This document shows, piece after piece, positions 54,242 to 63,539 of a stretch of 64,000 bases of DNA. The DNA is from an uncultured bacterium (GTDB lineage Bacteria > Krumholzibacteriota > Krumholzibacteriia > LZORAL124-64-63), in NCBI GenBank assembly GCA_937864225.1, contig CALMJK010000009.1, forward strand, positions 45,646 through 109,645. Reading direction: 5' to 3'. A program made the translations under genes and the position numbers. The notes beneath the pieces were generated by a model. That model was not told the DNA's origin, made no database searches, and worked only from the letters and a program-made list of their open reading frames with translations. Every line of letters begins with the position of its first letter. Position 1 is the first letter of the stretch.

Positions 54242-56437
54242 TCAGATCCAGAAAGCCGCCGCCACCGCCACCCAGACCAGCAGCAGCGCGGTGTCGGCGA
54301 GCCCCGCGATCGGCACCAGCAGCAGCGCGGCGGCGACCGAGCCGAGGCAGCCGCCCGCCAGGTCGGCGGCGTACAGCGGGCCGGCGGCGCGCGCGGGATC
54401 GGCGGCCTGGCGGCTGGCGTGCGCGAACACGGCGGCGGTGAGCGCGCCGGCCGCGGCGAGCCACGCGCCCGTCTCGACCGGGCCCGGCCCGCCGGGCGCG
54501 CGCAGTCGCGCCGCCAGCCAGAGGCAAGCGCCGGCGATGACCGCCAGGAGCAGGCAACCGGCCGGCCGGCCGGTCCAGAGCCGCGCCGCGGCCAGGCGCG
54601 GGCGGGCGCGGTGCAGCCGATCGATGCCCAGAGCGCCCAGGGTGAGCCCCGCCATGAACAGCATCAGCAGCAGGCCGAGGTCCTGGTACAGCACGCCGCG
54701 CCGGGCCTGCCAGGCCAGCAGCAGGAGCGCCTCCATCACCATGCCGATGCCTCCGGCCGCCGCGACCGCGACGGCGCGCCGCGCCGCCGGACGCCGCACG
54801 ACCAGCCAGGCCACCGCCAGCAGGGCCAGGCCCGCCACGCGCGCCCACGGCGGGCCGTCCCGCGCTCCCAGCCGCGCCGGGTCGAGCCGCGCGAGCGCGG
54901 GGTAGAACTTCGCCAGCCAGAGCATGAGCGTGTACTGGTAGCAGGCGGGACGGGCGTCGGTGTTGACCGGCGCCCGCGCCGCGGCCGTTTGCGCCGCGAT
55001 CTCGTCGACGCGCTCGTTCGTGACGAGCCACGCCACGTAGGCCGGAGTCGCCAGCCGCGCCTGCAGGCCTCGCGCGACGTACCGCTGTTCGAGTCGGCGC
55101 GCGTCGCGCGACAGCGGCGCGTCGGAGGCCGCCAGCACGGCCGTCGCGCCCGGCAACAGCAGCGCGTGCGGGAAAGACGCCCGCAGCGCCGCCTCGATGC
55201 TGGCCGTGCGCCGCACGAGCTGGGGCGTCCAGTAGTTCTCGGCCAACGGCAGCCGCAGCCCCAGCACGCCGCCGGGCGCCAGCCGCGCCGCGCAGGCGGC
55301 GAAGAACTCGCGCGTGTAGAAGCGGTTCGCTTGGCCCGAGGCGGGCTCCGGCATGCCGACCAGGATGAGGTCCCACGTCGCGGACGAGCGCTCGAGGTAG
55401 CGGCGGGGATCGTCCGCGACGGCGCGCACGCGCGGATCCGCCAACGGCGCGCGCAGGGAATCGGGCAGGTGGGCCACGAGCAATCGCCGCAGCGCCTCGT
55501 CCAGTTCGACGCTCACGAGCTCGGCGGGCCCATGGCGCAGCGCCTGCGCGATGAGGCCGGCGGTGCCGCCCCCCAGCACGAGCACGCGCCGGGGCGACGG
55601 ATGCTGCAACGCGACCAGCGTGACGAACTCCTCGGCCGCGGTGCCCCCCGTCTCGTAAGCGAGCGCGTCGTTGACGAAAACGTTGACCTGGCCGTCCCAG
55701 CCGCTGAGCGTGACGCGACCGTAAGGAGTGTCGCGGGTGGCCAGCAATCCCGGGTGCGACCAGCCGGTCGTGACGCGGTCGAGCCATGGCGCGGTCACCA
55801 GCCCCGCCAGCAGCAGCGCGGCCCAGACGCGCGCGAGGGTCGAGCGCGGGCGCGCCAGCGCCGTCGCGGCCGCCGCGCCCAGCAGCAGCGCGACGAGGTT
55901 GGCCAGGCCGGCCCGCAACGCCAGCGTGGCGGCCAGCCCGCCGGCCAGGGCGCCGGCGCTCTCGATGGCGTACGCCCAGGCCAGGCTGCGCCCGCGCGCG
56001 ATCGCGCCGCGCGTCGCCTGCTGGAAGAGCAGGCCCATGGCGAACGCCGGGGGCAGCAGCGCCAGCGCCAGCGCGCAGAGCTGGGCCGGAAACGGCAGGT
56101 AACCGCCGCGCACGCCGCCGAGCACGACGCGCGCGCCGCGCGTCCAGGCCAGCGCCGCGACCAGCAGGATGGCGCAGGCCAGCAGCAGACGCCGCGCACC
56201 GCTCGCGTCGGCGTCCGCGCCCGCACCGTCCGCCGCGGCCCCGTCCCGCTCGCCTCGTCTCGCCGGCCGCAGCCGGGGCAGCGCGCCCAGCGCGCCCGTC
56301 GCGGTGCCCAGCATCCACGCCCCGAGCGCGAGGATCGTGATCAGCTCGCTGCCGTAGAAGGCCACGCCCAGCTCGCGCAGCAGCGCCACCTGGCCCAGCA
56401 GCGAGACGAAGCCGAGGGCGAAGAGCGTCGGCCCCAT
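54242..56437 (-). CDS. Membrane-fused spermidine-synthase-like protein
   Basis: A 731-residue protein: an N-terminal block of about six helices, a spermidine-synthase-like methyltransferase-fold domain at about residues 230-450 (VLVLGGGTAGLIAQALRHG, VSVELDEALRRLL, DPRRYLE, DLILVGMPEP), and a C-terminal block of six or more helices. The aminopropyl-transfer signature is only partly retained, so true spermidine synthase activity is uncertain. ATG 56437 lies three bases after the Memo-AMMECR1 fusion gene, suggesting it works with the AmmeMemoRadiSam enzymes. The substrate is not known. Confidence 0.8.
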   Translation of the reverse strand: MGPTLFALGFVSLLGQVALLRELGVAFYGSELITILALGAWMLGTATGALGALPRLRPARRGERDGAAADGAGADADASGARRLLLACAILLVAALAWTRGARVVLGGVRGGYLPFPAQLCALALALLPPAFAMGLLFQQATRGAIARGRSLAWAYAIESAGALAGGLAATLALRAGLANLVALLLGAAAATALARPRSTLARVWAALLLAGLVTAPWLDRVTTGWSHPGLLATRDTPYGRVTLSGWDGQVNVFVNDALAYETGGTAAEEFVTLVALQHPSPRRVLVLGGGTAGLIAQALRHGPAELVSVELDEALRRLLVAHLPDSLRAPLADPRVRAVADDPRRYLERSSATWDLILVGMPEPASGQANRFYTREFFAACAARLAPGGVLGLRLPLAENYWTPQLVRRTASIEAALRASFPHALLLPGATAVLAASDAPLSRDARRLEQRYVARGLQARLATPAYVAWLVTNERVDEIAAQTAAARAPVNTDARPACYQYTLMLWLAKFYPALARLDPARLGARDGPPWARVAGLALLAVAWLVVRRPAARRAVAVAAAGGIGMVMEALLLLAWQARRGVLYQDLGLLLMLFMAGLTLGALGIDRLHRARPRLAAARLWTGRPAGCLLLAVIAGACLWLAARLRAPGGPGPVETGAWLAAAGALTAAVFAHASRQAADPARAAGPLYAADLAGGCLGSVAAALLLVPIAGLADTALLLVWVAVAAAFWI

Positions 56438-56440
56438 GGC

Positions 56441-57970
56441 TCAGCGCGCCGGCGCTTCGCCGAACACCTCGGCCTGGAAGGTGAGGAACTCCGCGCCCGC
56501 GCGCCAGGCGTCGGGCGGCAGACCGGCCTTGCGCGCGAGCTGGGCGAGGAGCGTGTCGCGGTCCCAGCCCTGCTCGGTCGCGACCTGCGGCAGAAACACC
56601 GCCGAACGCCCGGCCTTGCGCAGCACGACGCCGTCGCGGCCCACGACGATGTCGTCGGGCGCGCGCACCGGCCGCAGCGGCGTGAGCGCCGAGATCTCGA
56701 CGGTGCAGCGCGGCAGCTCCGCGGCGGCCAGGGGCGGGAATCGATGATCTTGGAAGGCCGCGGCCAGGGCCATGTCGACCACGACCTCGCACAGCGGCGT
56801 GTCCTCGGCCATGTGCCCGATGCAGCCGCGCAGCTCGCCGTCCCGGTGCAGCGTGACGAACGCGCCGCGGCGTTGGCCCAATCCCCCGGCGCACCCCGCG
56901 GGCCGCGCCGGCGCGCGGCCGGCCAGGCGGGCGGCGATCGCCGCCCGCGCCGAGGCGAGCAGCCCGCGGCGCTCGCTTTCGGTCAGCGTTCCCGGCGCGG
57001 CGGCCGAGGCAGGGGGCGGCGCCCGGTCCGGGCCGGCGCGGAAGGCGACGGCGCCGTAGCCGACGACCCGCGCGGCATCGCCGGCGGGCACGTCGCCGGA
57101 GTTGGCGTAGGCGATCACGTCGCCGCGCGTGGCGCCGAGCGCGCGCGCGGCGGCCATCGCGACCAGGATCGGGGCCTCGCCGCAGGCGCAGGTGCCCAGG
57201 CCGGGCACGCCGCGGCGCATCTGCTGCGCGATCTCGCGGCGGACCGCGCGCGCGTCGAGCGAGGCGATCGCCGCGAGGGTTGCGCGGTCGACGGCGTTCG
57301 CGTCGTCGCGCCGCGGGTAGTGCGACAGATCGCTGCTGGCGACGATCAGCGGCCGGCGCTCGCCCAGGGCGGCGGCGAGGGCGCGGCCGAGGCGCTCGCA
57401 AAAGGCCGGCTGGCCGGAGGCGACGATCACCGGCAGGATGGGCACGCCGGGATAGAGCGTCTGCGCGAACGGCACCTGCACCTCGATGGAGTGCTCGCCG
57501 GCATGCACCCGCGGCTCGGCCGTGCAGCCGGCGTCGGCCGCCAGCAGCGCCGCGGCCGCCGCGGCGTCCACCGCGGCCGCGCCCAGCGGCGTGCGGAAGG
57601 CGCCGGCCGGCCATACGGCCGCGCCGTCGAAGCCGGCGGTCGTGTGGTTGGTGCCCAGCAGCACGATCAGCCCGTAGTCCCGGTCGCGCGCCTGCGCCCA
57701 CGCCTCCGCCAGCACGTCCCCGCAGAAGACGTAGCCCGCGTGCGGCGCGACCAGGCCCACCGGCCTCGCGCCGCGCGGCGCCTTGGCCCGGGCCAAGCAC
57801 TCCCGCACGGTCGCCCCGAGCTGCTGCGCGTCGCCGGGATAAAAGCGGCCGGCGACCGCGGGCGGCCGCTCCTGCGCCGCGGGCGCGGCCCGGCAGGCGG
57901 CGGCGGCCGCCGTCGCCAGCACCACGAGCGCCACGGCGCCGCGGCGCGCGCTTCGTCCCGCAATTTTCAC
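56441..57970 (-). CDS. Memo-AMMECR1 fusion protein with signal peptide
   Basis: A 509-residue protein. A hydrophobic N-terminus (AVALVVLATAAAAACRA) looks like a signal peptide, possibly lipidated at the cysteine. Residues 35-300 are a Memo domain with conserved histidines and cysteine in VAPHAGYVFCGDV, LGTNHTTAG, HAGEHSIEVQVPF, SSDLSHYP and GTCACGEAPI. Residues 320-509 are an AMMECR1 domain with RGCIGHM. Both are parts of the three-component AmmeMemoRadiSam system, proposed to modify a nucleic acid or other polymer; the substrate is unproven. GTG 57970 overlaps the radical SAM gene stop. Confidence 0.88.
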   Translation of the reverse strand: MKIAGRSARRGAVALVVLATAAAAACRAAPAAQERPPAVAGRFYPGDAQQLGATVRECLARAKAPRGARPVGLVAPHAGYVFCGDVLAEAWAQARDRDYGLIVLLGTNHTTAGFDGAAVWPAGAFRTPLGAAAVDAAAAAALLAADAGCTAEPRVHAGEHSIEVQVPFAQTLYPGVPILPVIVASGQPAFCERLGRALAAALGERRPLIVASSDLSHYPRRDDANAVDRATLAAIASLDARAVRREIAQQMRRGVPGLGTCACGEAPILVAMAAARALGATRGDVIAYANSGDVPAGDAARVVGYGAVAFRAGPDRAPPPASAAAPGTLTESERRGLLASARAAIAARLAGRAPARPAGCAGGLGQRRGAFVTLHRDGELRGCIGHMAEDTPLCEVVVDMALAAAFQDHRFPPLAAAELPRCTVEISALTPLRPVRAPDDIVVGRDGVVLRKAGRSAVFLPQVATEQGWDRDTLLAQLARKAGLPPDAWRAGAEFLTFQAEVFGEAPAR

Positions 57971-59295
57971 GACCACACCCCCGCGATGGGCTCGCCGCAG
58001 AACGCGCACTTGCCGTCGCGCACCTGGATCTCCTCCACGAAGAAGCCCTCGCGGCGCACGACGATCTTCCCGCACTTCGGGCACGACGTGTGATTGCCCG
58101 GGTGCCCGGGCAGGTTGCCGACGTACGCGTAGCGCAGGCCCCGCTCCCTGGCGATCGCGCGCGCCAGTTCCAGCGTCCGCGCCGGCGTGGGCGGCAGGTT
58201 CAGCAGCCGGTAGTCCGGGTGGAAACGGGTGAAGTGGACCGGCACGTCGGGACCGACCGCATCCACCAGCCAGCCCGCCAGGCGGCCGAGCATGGCCTCC
58301 GAGTCGTTGAGCGTGGGCACCACGAGGTTGACGATCTCCAAGTGGGTGCCGTGGCGGGCGATCTGCTCGATGGCGCGCAGCACCGGCCGCAACTCGGCGT
58401 GCGCGACGCGGCGGTAGAAGTCTTCGCTGAAGCCTTTGAGGTCGATCTTGATGGCGTCGAGCACTTCGCACATCTCGGCCAGCGGCGCCTGGTTCATGAA
58501 GCCGCAGCTCACCGCGACGCACCGCACGCCCAGCGGGCGCGCCGCGCGCGCGATGTCGCAGAGGTACTCGGCGAAGACCGTCGGCTCGTTGTAGGTGAAG
58601 GCGATCACGGGCGCCTGGTGCGCCTGCGCCTCGCGCGCCACGTCCGCCGCCGGCGTGAACGGGCCGCGGTGTTCCTCGGGCATGGACTGCGACAGCTGCC
58701 AGTTCTGGCAGAACTCGCAGTGCAGCGGACAGCCGGCCGTGCCCAGGGAGTACGCCCGGGATCCCGGCAGGAAGTGGTAGAACGGCTTCTTCTCGATGGG
58801 GTCCACGTGCACGGCGGCGGGGTGCCCGTAGACGAGGCTGCGCAGGTCGCCGTTTTGCACGACCCGCGCGCCGCACTCGCCGCGCTCCCCCTCGCGCAGC
58901 CGGCACTCGCGCGCGCAGAGCAGGCATTGCACGCGCGTCGCGCCGTGGTCGTGGCGCGCGTCAGGTCCGGCGGCGGCGGCGGCGCCGAGCCGCGCCAGTT
59001 CGTCGGCGCGGTGGCAGGCGGAGCAGGGGGTTTGCCGGCGAGCCGTCGAGGCCCACCAGCGCGCCACGGGCGCCTGGCGCAGCAGTCCGTCGTAGCGGGG
59101 GGCGGCGCGCGCCGCCGCGGGGGAGGCCGCCGCCAAGGCGCGGGCCAGGACGCCGGCCCGCGGCACGCCGCGCAGGCGCGCCGCGGCCAGCTCGGCCAGC
59201 TCGGCGGCCGGCAGCAGGCGCGCGGCGACGAGCGCGGCGCCGCCGGCGGCGGCGGCGCGCAGCACGCGGCGGCGGGTCAGGCGCGAGGGGGCCAT
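57967..59295 (-). CDS. amrS: AmmeMemoRadiSam radical SAM enzyme with Tat-like signal
   Basis: A 442-residue radical SAM protein. The N-terminus RLTRRRVLRAAAAGGAALVA matches a twin-arginine signal. A haem- or metal-like TPCSACH motif follows, then the AmrS zinc-like region VQCLLCARECRLREGERGEC, the radical SAM motif CPLHCEFCQN, FTYNEPTVFAEYL, and a C-terminal rubredoxin-like CPKCGKIV ... KCAFCGEP. It forms one operon with the Memo-AMMECR1 fusion. Export of a folded iron-sulfur radical enzyme would be unusual, though Tat can carry folded cargo. ATG 59295 gives the twin-arginine start. Confidence 0.88.
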   Translation of the reverse strand: MAPSRLTRRRVLRAAAAGGAALVAARLLPAAELAELAAARLRGVPRAGVLARALAAASPAAARAAPRYDGLLRQAPVARWWASTARRQTPCSACHRADELARLGAAAAAGPDARHDHGATRVQCLLCARECRLREGERGECGARVVQNGDLRSLVYGHPAAVHVDPIEKKPFYHFLPGSRAYSLGTAGCPLHCEFCQNWQLSQSMPEEHRGPFTPAADVAREAQAHQAPVIAFTYNEPTVFAEYLCDIARAARPLGVRCVAVSCGFMNQAPLAEMCEVLDAIKIDLKGFSEDFYRRVAHAELRPVLRAIEQIARHGTHLEIVNLVVPTLNDSEAMLGRLAGWLVDAVGPDVPVHFTRFHPDYRLLNLPPTPARTLELARAIARERGLRYAYVGNLPGHPGNHTSCPKCGKIVVRREGFFVEEIQVRDGKCAFCGEPIAGVWS

Positions 59296-59379
59296 GGGCG
59301 TTCCGATCCCGGGGCGAGGTCCGGGATCAGGATACACTCCGGGCGCGGCCCGGGTCCAGCCGCCCCGCCGCAGGCGCCG

Positions 59380-60126
59380 TCAGGGGGCCTCTGGCGCCGG
59401 GGCGGGCGCCGCCGGGGGCGGAGCCGTCGGCGCGGGCCGCTCCGGCGCCCGGCGGGTCTGCACCGGCAGCGCCGGATCGACGGGCAGGTAGCGCGCCTCC
59501 CGGCCGTTGGCGTCGACCATGACGAGGGCCGGCCCGTCGCGGCGGAACGCCGTGCGCTGCGGTTTCTCGCCCTCCAGCGCCAACTGCAGCGTGTCGCGCT
59601 CGACGGCCCAGGTACCGGTCAGGGTGCGCATGGGCATGCGGAAGCGGAAGATGCCGTCGTCGGCGTAGATCTCGTAGGCCGTCGCGCCGGCGGGGTGGCG
59701 GTAGCCCCAGGCGCCCGCGAGGCCGCTGCCTTCGCCGAAGCGGGACAGCTTCTGCTCCTGCGTGCCGGCGGGCGACACCATGGTCAGCGTGTCCCCGGCG
59801 AGGCGGAACGGCGTGGCGCGGATCACCGGGCCGCCGCTGGCGCTGTCGCCCACGGTCACGATGATCGTGTCCCCCGCGACGCGATAACGCCCCTGCGCCA
59901 TGGCGCTGATCGTGTACGTGGCGGCGCCGCCGGCGACGAGGTCGATGTTGTTGCCGACCCCGGTGTTGCCGCTATCGGTGGACTCCCAGTTGCCGGCCGC
60001 GCCGCCGGCGTCGGCGCCCGGCTTGCGTCCGCACGAGACGAGCGCCAGCGCCACCGCGCAGGCGACGAGCAGGAGCGCGCCCGCGCGACGCGCCGGGCAG
60101 CGAGCGATTCGGTTCAGCGGACGCAT
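59380..60126 (-). CDS. Lipoprotein of unknown function
   Basis: A 248-residue lipoprotein (signal LLLVACAVALALVSCGRK). The middle region has repeating beta-strand phrases, RYRVAGDTIIVTVGDSA, FRLAGDTLTMVSPAG and GTWAVERDTLQLALEGE, similar to lipocalin-like or copper-resistance-type beta-barrel repeats. The last 30 residues are a Pro/Ala tail. ATG 60126 is 10 bases after GGAGG; a TTG two codons earlier (60132) would have a five-base spacing. Function is unknown. Confidence 0.68.
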   Translation of the reverse strand: MRPLNRIARCPARRAGALLLVACAVALALVSCGRKPGADAGGAAGNWESTDSGNTGVGNNIDLVAGGAATYTISAMAQGRYRVAGDTIIVTVGDSASGGPVIRATPFRLAGDTLTMVSPAGTQEQKLSRFGEGSGLAGAWGYRHPAGATAYEIYADDGIFRFRMPMRTLTGTWAVERDTLQLALEGEKPQRTAFRRDGPALVMVDANGREARYLPVDPALPVQTRRAPERPAPTAPPPAAPAPAPEAP

Positions 60127-60364
60127 GATCAAGGCGACCTCCGGTGACGGAAAAGAGGGCAATGTCACGCCCCGCGGTCCGCGTTCCCGGAGGAACCGCG
60201 CGCAAAGGGCCCTCCATACTAGAACCGCCCGCCCGCCGGCGCCAGCCCCGATCCCGCCGCCCCGCCCTGGCGCCTTGCGGGCATCGCGCGGCCCAGGCAG
60301 ACTGCGCTCAATGGACACCGACCCGGCGCCGGCCGCTGGCCGGACGCCCGAACGGAGTTGCCGC

Positions 60365-62239
60365 ATGCGCATCGTCGTCGCCCTCGCCCTGACCGCCACG
60401 CTCGCGCGCGCCGCCGCCGCCGCGGGCGCCCCCGCGCGCGAGCCGGCCGCCTGGCCCGTGCCGCCCGAGCTGCTCACGCGCTACGAGCAATCCGGCGGCA
60501 CGGAAACGCCGCGCCACGCCGAGACGATCGCCTACTGCCGCCGCCTCGCCGCCGCCTCGCCCTGGCTCACCTACACGACCTTCGGCACGAGCCCGCAGGG
60601 GCGCGAGCTGCCGCTTCTGATCGCCGACCGCGCCGGCCTGTGCACGCCGGAGCAGGCGCGGGCCGCCGGTCGCGCCGTCGTGCTGATCCAGGCGTGCATC
60701 CACGCGGGCGAGCCCGACGGGAAGGACGCCGGGCTGCTGCTCTTGCGCGAGATCGCCGTCGCCGGGCGGCTCGCGTCGCTGCTCGACGGCGTCACGGTGC
60801 TGTTCATTCCGATCTTCAACGTGGACGGCCACGAGCGCTTCGGCCCCCACAACCGCATCAACCAGAACGGGCCGCGCGAGATGGGCTGGCGCACGACGGC
60901 GCGCGGGCTGAACCTCAACCGCGACCACGTGAAGGCCGACGCGCCCGAGATGCAGGCGTGGCTGCGGCTGTTCACGGCCTGGCTGCCCGACCTGATGGTC
61001 GACTGCCACGTCACCGACGGCGCCGACTATCAATACGCGCTCACCTACGGCCTCGAGCTGGGCGGCAACCTCGACGCCGGGCTCGCCGCGTGGGCGCGCG
61101 ACATCTGGCTCGCCGATCTCGAGGCGGAGTTGGGCCGGCGCGGCCTGGCGATCGCCCCCTACGTCATGTTCCGCAAGTGGGACGACCCGCGCAGCGGGCT
61201 GCGCAGCGGCGTGGCGCCGCCGCGCTTTTCGACCAGCTACGCGGCCGCGCAGAACCGTCCCGCGCTCCTGCTCGAGACGCACATGCTCAAGGACTACCGC
61301 GCGCGGGTCGAGGCCACGCGCGCCGCGCTCGAGGTCACGCTGCGGGTGGCGTCGCGCGAGGGACGCCGGTTGCGCGCGCTCACGGCGGCGGCGGACAGCC
61401 TCGTCGCCTCGCCCGGCTTCCGCGCGCGGCCGCTGCCCTTGACCTTCCGGGCGGCGCCGGACAGCACGGTGGTCGACTTCCTGGGCGTGGCGTACGACGT
61501 CGTCACCAGCGACCTGACCGGAGGAGCCTGGATCCGCTACGACGCGTCGCGGCCGCAAATCTGGCGCCTGCCGCGGTTCGATCGCAGCGAGCCGCACGTG
61601 ACGGTGGATCTGCCCGCCGCCTGGGTCGTGCCGCCGGAGTGGGACGAGGTCATCGCGCGCCTGGCGCTGCACGGCGTGGCGATCCGGCGCCTGGCGCGCG
61701 AGACGGTGCTGCCCGTGACGTCGTGCCGGCTGCGCGACGCGCGGTGGGAGGAGCGCCCCTTCGAGGGACGCCACCGGCTCACGTACGAGATCGAGACGTT
61801 CGCGCAGGAGCGCGCGTTCCCGGCCGGCACCGCCGTCATCGACGCGGGGCAGCGGACCGCGCGGCTGATCGCGCACGCGCTCGAGCCGGCCGGTCCCGAC
61901 GCCTTCGTGCGCTGGGGCTTCTTCGATCCCGTCTTCGAGCAGAAGGAGTACGCCGAGAACTACGTGATGGAGGCGAAGGCGAGGGAGATGCTCGCCGCCG
62001 ATCCCGCTCTGCGGGCGGAACTGGCGGCCTGCCAGGCGGCCGACCCGGCGCTGGCCGCGAGCCAGGAGGCCATCCTGAACTGGTTCTACCTGCGCTCGCC
62101 GTGGGCCGACCCGCGCCTGGAGGTCTACCCCGTCGGCCGCCTTCAGGATCCCGCGGCGGTGCCGGCGTCCGATCCCGTGTCGGCCTCGGCGGCGGCGCCC
62201 GCCGGCGCGAACTCCAGCGCCGCCGAGTTGAGGCAGTAG
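60365..62239 (+). CDS. M14 family zinc carboxypeptidase
   Basis: A 624-residue exported peptidase of the M14 carboxypeptidase family. After a signal peptide ([19 protein letters not shown]) the zinc motif [11 protein letters not shown] gives His and Glu ligands, with [24 protein letters not shown] (substrate-binding Arg) and [11 protein letters not shown] (third zinc ligand) following in family order. The extra C-terminal domain of about 230 residues is beta-rich. ATG 60365 follows CGGAG. The last 97 bases overlap the 3' end of the convergent MsrB gene; the C-terminal 30 residues are low-complexity Ala/Ser. Confidence 0.9.
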   Translation: MRIVVALALTATLARAAAAAGAPAREPAAWPVPPELLTRYEQSGGTETPRHAETIAYCRRLAAASPWLTYTTFGTSPQGRELPLLIADRAGLCTPEQARAAGRAVVLIQACIHAGEPDGKDAGLLLLREIAVAGRLASLLDGVTVLFIPIFNVDGHERFGPHNRINQNGPREMGWRTTARGLNLNRDHVKADAPEMQAWLRLFTAWLPDLMVDCHVTDGADYQYALTYGLELGGNLDAGLAAWARDIWLADLEAELGRRGLAIAPYVMFRKWDDPRSGLRSGVAPPRFSTSYAAAQNRPALLLETHMLKDYRARVEATRAALEVTLRVASREGRRLRALTAAADSLVASPGFRARPLPLTFRAAPDSTVVDFLGVAYDVVTSDLTGGAWIRYDASRPQIWRLPRFDRSEPHVTVDLPAAWVVPPEWDEVIARLALHGVAIRRLARETVLPVTSCRLRDARWEERPFEGRHRLTYEIETFAQERAFPAGTAVIDAGQRTARLIAHALEPAGPDAFVRWGFFDPVFEQKEYAENYVMEAKAREMLAADPALRAELAACQAADPALAASQEAILNWFYLRSPWADPRLEVYPVGRLQDPAAVPASDPVSASAAAPAGANSSAAELRQ

Positions 62240-62772
62240 CGCAGGCCCGTGGGGGGCGGGCCGTCGGGAAAGACATGCCCGAGGTGCGCGTCGCAGCGGG
62301 CGCACCGCAGTTCCGTGCGCGCCAGGCCGTGGCTGCGGTCCTCGACGTAGCGCACGCGGTCGGGGTGGGTCGGTCCCCAGTAGCTGGGCCACCCGGTGCC
62401 CGATTCGAATTTCTGGCCCGACCCGAACAGCGGCAGCCGGCAGCACACGCAGCGGTAGTCGCCGTCGGCCTTGAAGGCGCAGTACTCGCCCGTGAACGCG
62501 CGCTCGGTGCCCGCCAGGCGCGTGATCTGGTACTGCTGCGGCGTGAGCTGACGCCGCCACTGTTCGTCGGTCTTGACGATCTTCACGCCGTCCCAGCTCG
62601 TCGGCGGCAGGTTGCGCATCGATTCGCTCACCCTTTCCCGCAGGGTCGTCTCGGCCCGCGCCCGCGCGTCGGGCCCGGGGTCCCGGTCGCCGGCCGGCCC
62701 GCTCGCCGGCGCGGCGACGGCCAGGGCCAGCAGCCCCCCGAGCGCGATCCCCAGCCCGCCGGCCCGCGTCAT
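62143..62772 (-). CDS. msrB: Exported peptide-methionine (R)-S-oxide reductase
   Basis: A 209-residue MsrB with an N-terminal signal ([19 protein letters not shown]), so it repairs oxidised methionines outside the cytoplasm. Motifs: [20 protein letters not shown] (first zinc cysteines), [21 protein letters not shown] (second zinc pair) and catalytic [11 protein letters not shown], where the residue is Cys (TGC), not Sec. A Gly/Ala tail follows. ATG 62772 has GGGAGGG upstream. The 3' end overlaps the convergent peptidase gene by 97 bases. Confidence 0.93.
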   Translation of the reverse strand: MTRAGGLGIALGGLLALAVAAPASGPAGDRDPGPDARARAETTLRERVSESMRNLPPTSWDGVKIVKTDEQWRRQLTPQQYQITRLAGTERAFTGEYCAFKADGDYRCVCCRLPLFGSGQKFESGTGWPSYWGPTHPDRVRYVEDRSHGLARTELRCARCDAHLGHVFPDGPPPTGLRYCLNSAALEFAPAGAAAEADTGSDAGTAAGS

Positions 62773-62975
62773 GGTCCCTCCCGTGTGAACTCCCGTCGCC
62801 GACAAGGAAGGGCCGCGCCGCGGCGCCCGCCAGCGCCCGCGTCGCTTCCGGTGGCGCCCACGCCGCCCGCGCCGCTAACATTCCTGCGCCGGGGGCCGAA
62901 CCCGGACGCCCCGGCGTGCGTTCCTCCGTCGGACCGGGCGGCGAGGATCTCCGGACAGGCGCGAAGCGGGAGAGC

Positions 62976-63539
62976 ATGGAGCAGGCTGAACTACTCGCAC
63001 GCTGTCGTCGCGGCGACGAACTGGCCTGGGAAGAGCTGGTCCGCCGGCACCAGGCCCGCGTCTACGGGATCGCGCTCGGGTACACCGGCTGTCGGGAGGA
63101 GGCGAGAGACGTGGCGCAGGACGTGTTCATCCGGGTGTGGAAGCGGCTGGACCGCTGCCCGGCGCCCGAGCTCTTCCAGCCCTGGCTGGTGCGCATCGCG
63201 CGCAACGCCTGCGTCGACCAGCTGCGCCGGCGCAAGGCGCGCCCGCCCGCCCAGGACGTGCCGGCCGACGAGTTGCGCACCCTGGCCACGCACGAGGCGG
63301 GCCCGGAAGAGCACGCCGCCGAGGAGTCGCGACGGGCGCTCGTGTACCGGGCGCTGCAGAAGCTGAGCGACCTCAACCGCGAGATGATCCTGCTCAAGGA
63401 CGTGCAGGGCCTCGCGCTGGAGGAGATCGCGCAGCTGTTGAACGTGCCGCTGGGCACCGTGAAGTCGCGCACGAACCGCGCCCGCCTCGAGCTGGCGCGC
63501 GTCGTGATGGCGCTCCAGGGCGGGACGGCGGAGGGATGA
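62976..63539 (+). CDS. ECF-type RNA polymerase sigma factor
   Basis: A 187-residue extracytoplasmic-function sigma factor of the RpoE type. Region 2 is HQARVYGIALGYTGCREEAR with DVAQDVFIRVWKRLD, and region 4 carries LVYRALQKLSDLNREMILLK with the helix-turn-helix ALEEIAQLLNVPLGTVKSRT. ATG 62976 follows GCGGGAG. The stop overlaps the start of a zinc-finger anti-sigma gene (ATGA), so the pair forms the usual sigma/anti-sigma switch for envelope stress or similar cues. Confidence 0.95.
   Translation: MEQAELLARCRRGDELAWEELVRRHQARVYGIALGYTGCREEARDVAQDVFIRVWKRLDRCPAPELFQPWLVRIARNACVDQLRRRKARPPAQDVPADELRTLATHEAGPEEHAAEESRRALVYRALQKLSDLNREMILLKDVQGLALEEIAQLLNVPLGTVKSRTNRARLELARVVMALQGGTAEG

Noticed and set aside
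52439..58093. Very long plus-strand open frame (about 1880 codons) opposite the lipoproteins, the spermidine-synthase-like gene and the Memo-AMMECR1 gene
   Set aside because: Composition is Arg/Gly/Ala/Gln low complexity, it crosses four real genes on the other strand, and no domain is visible.
62143..62772. MsrB as a selenoprotein
   Set aside because: The catalytic position is a plain TGC cysteine codon in RYCLNS, and no in-frame TGA interrupts the gene.
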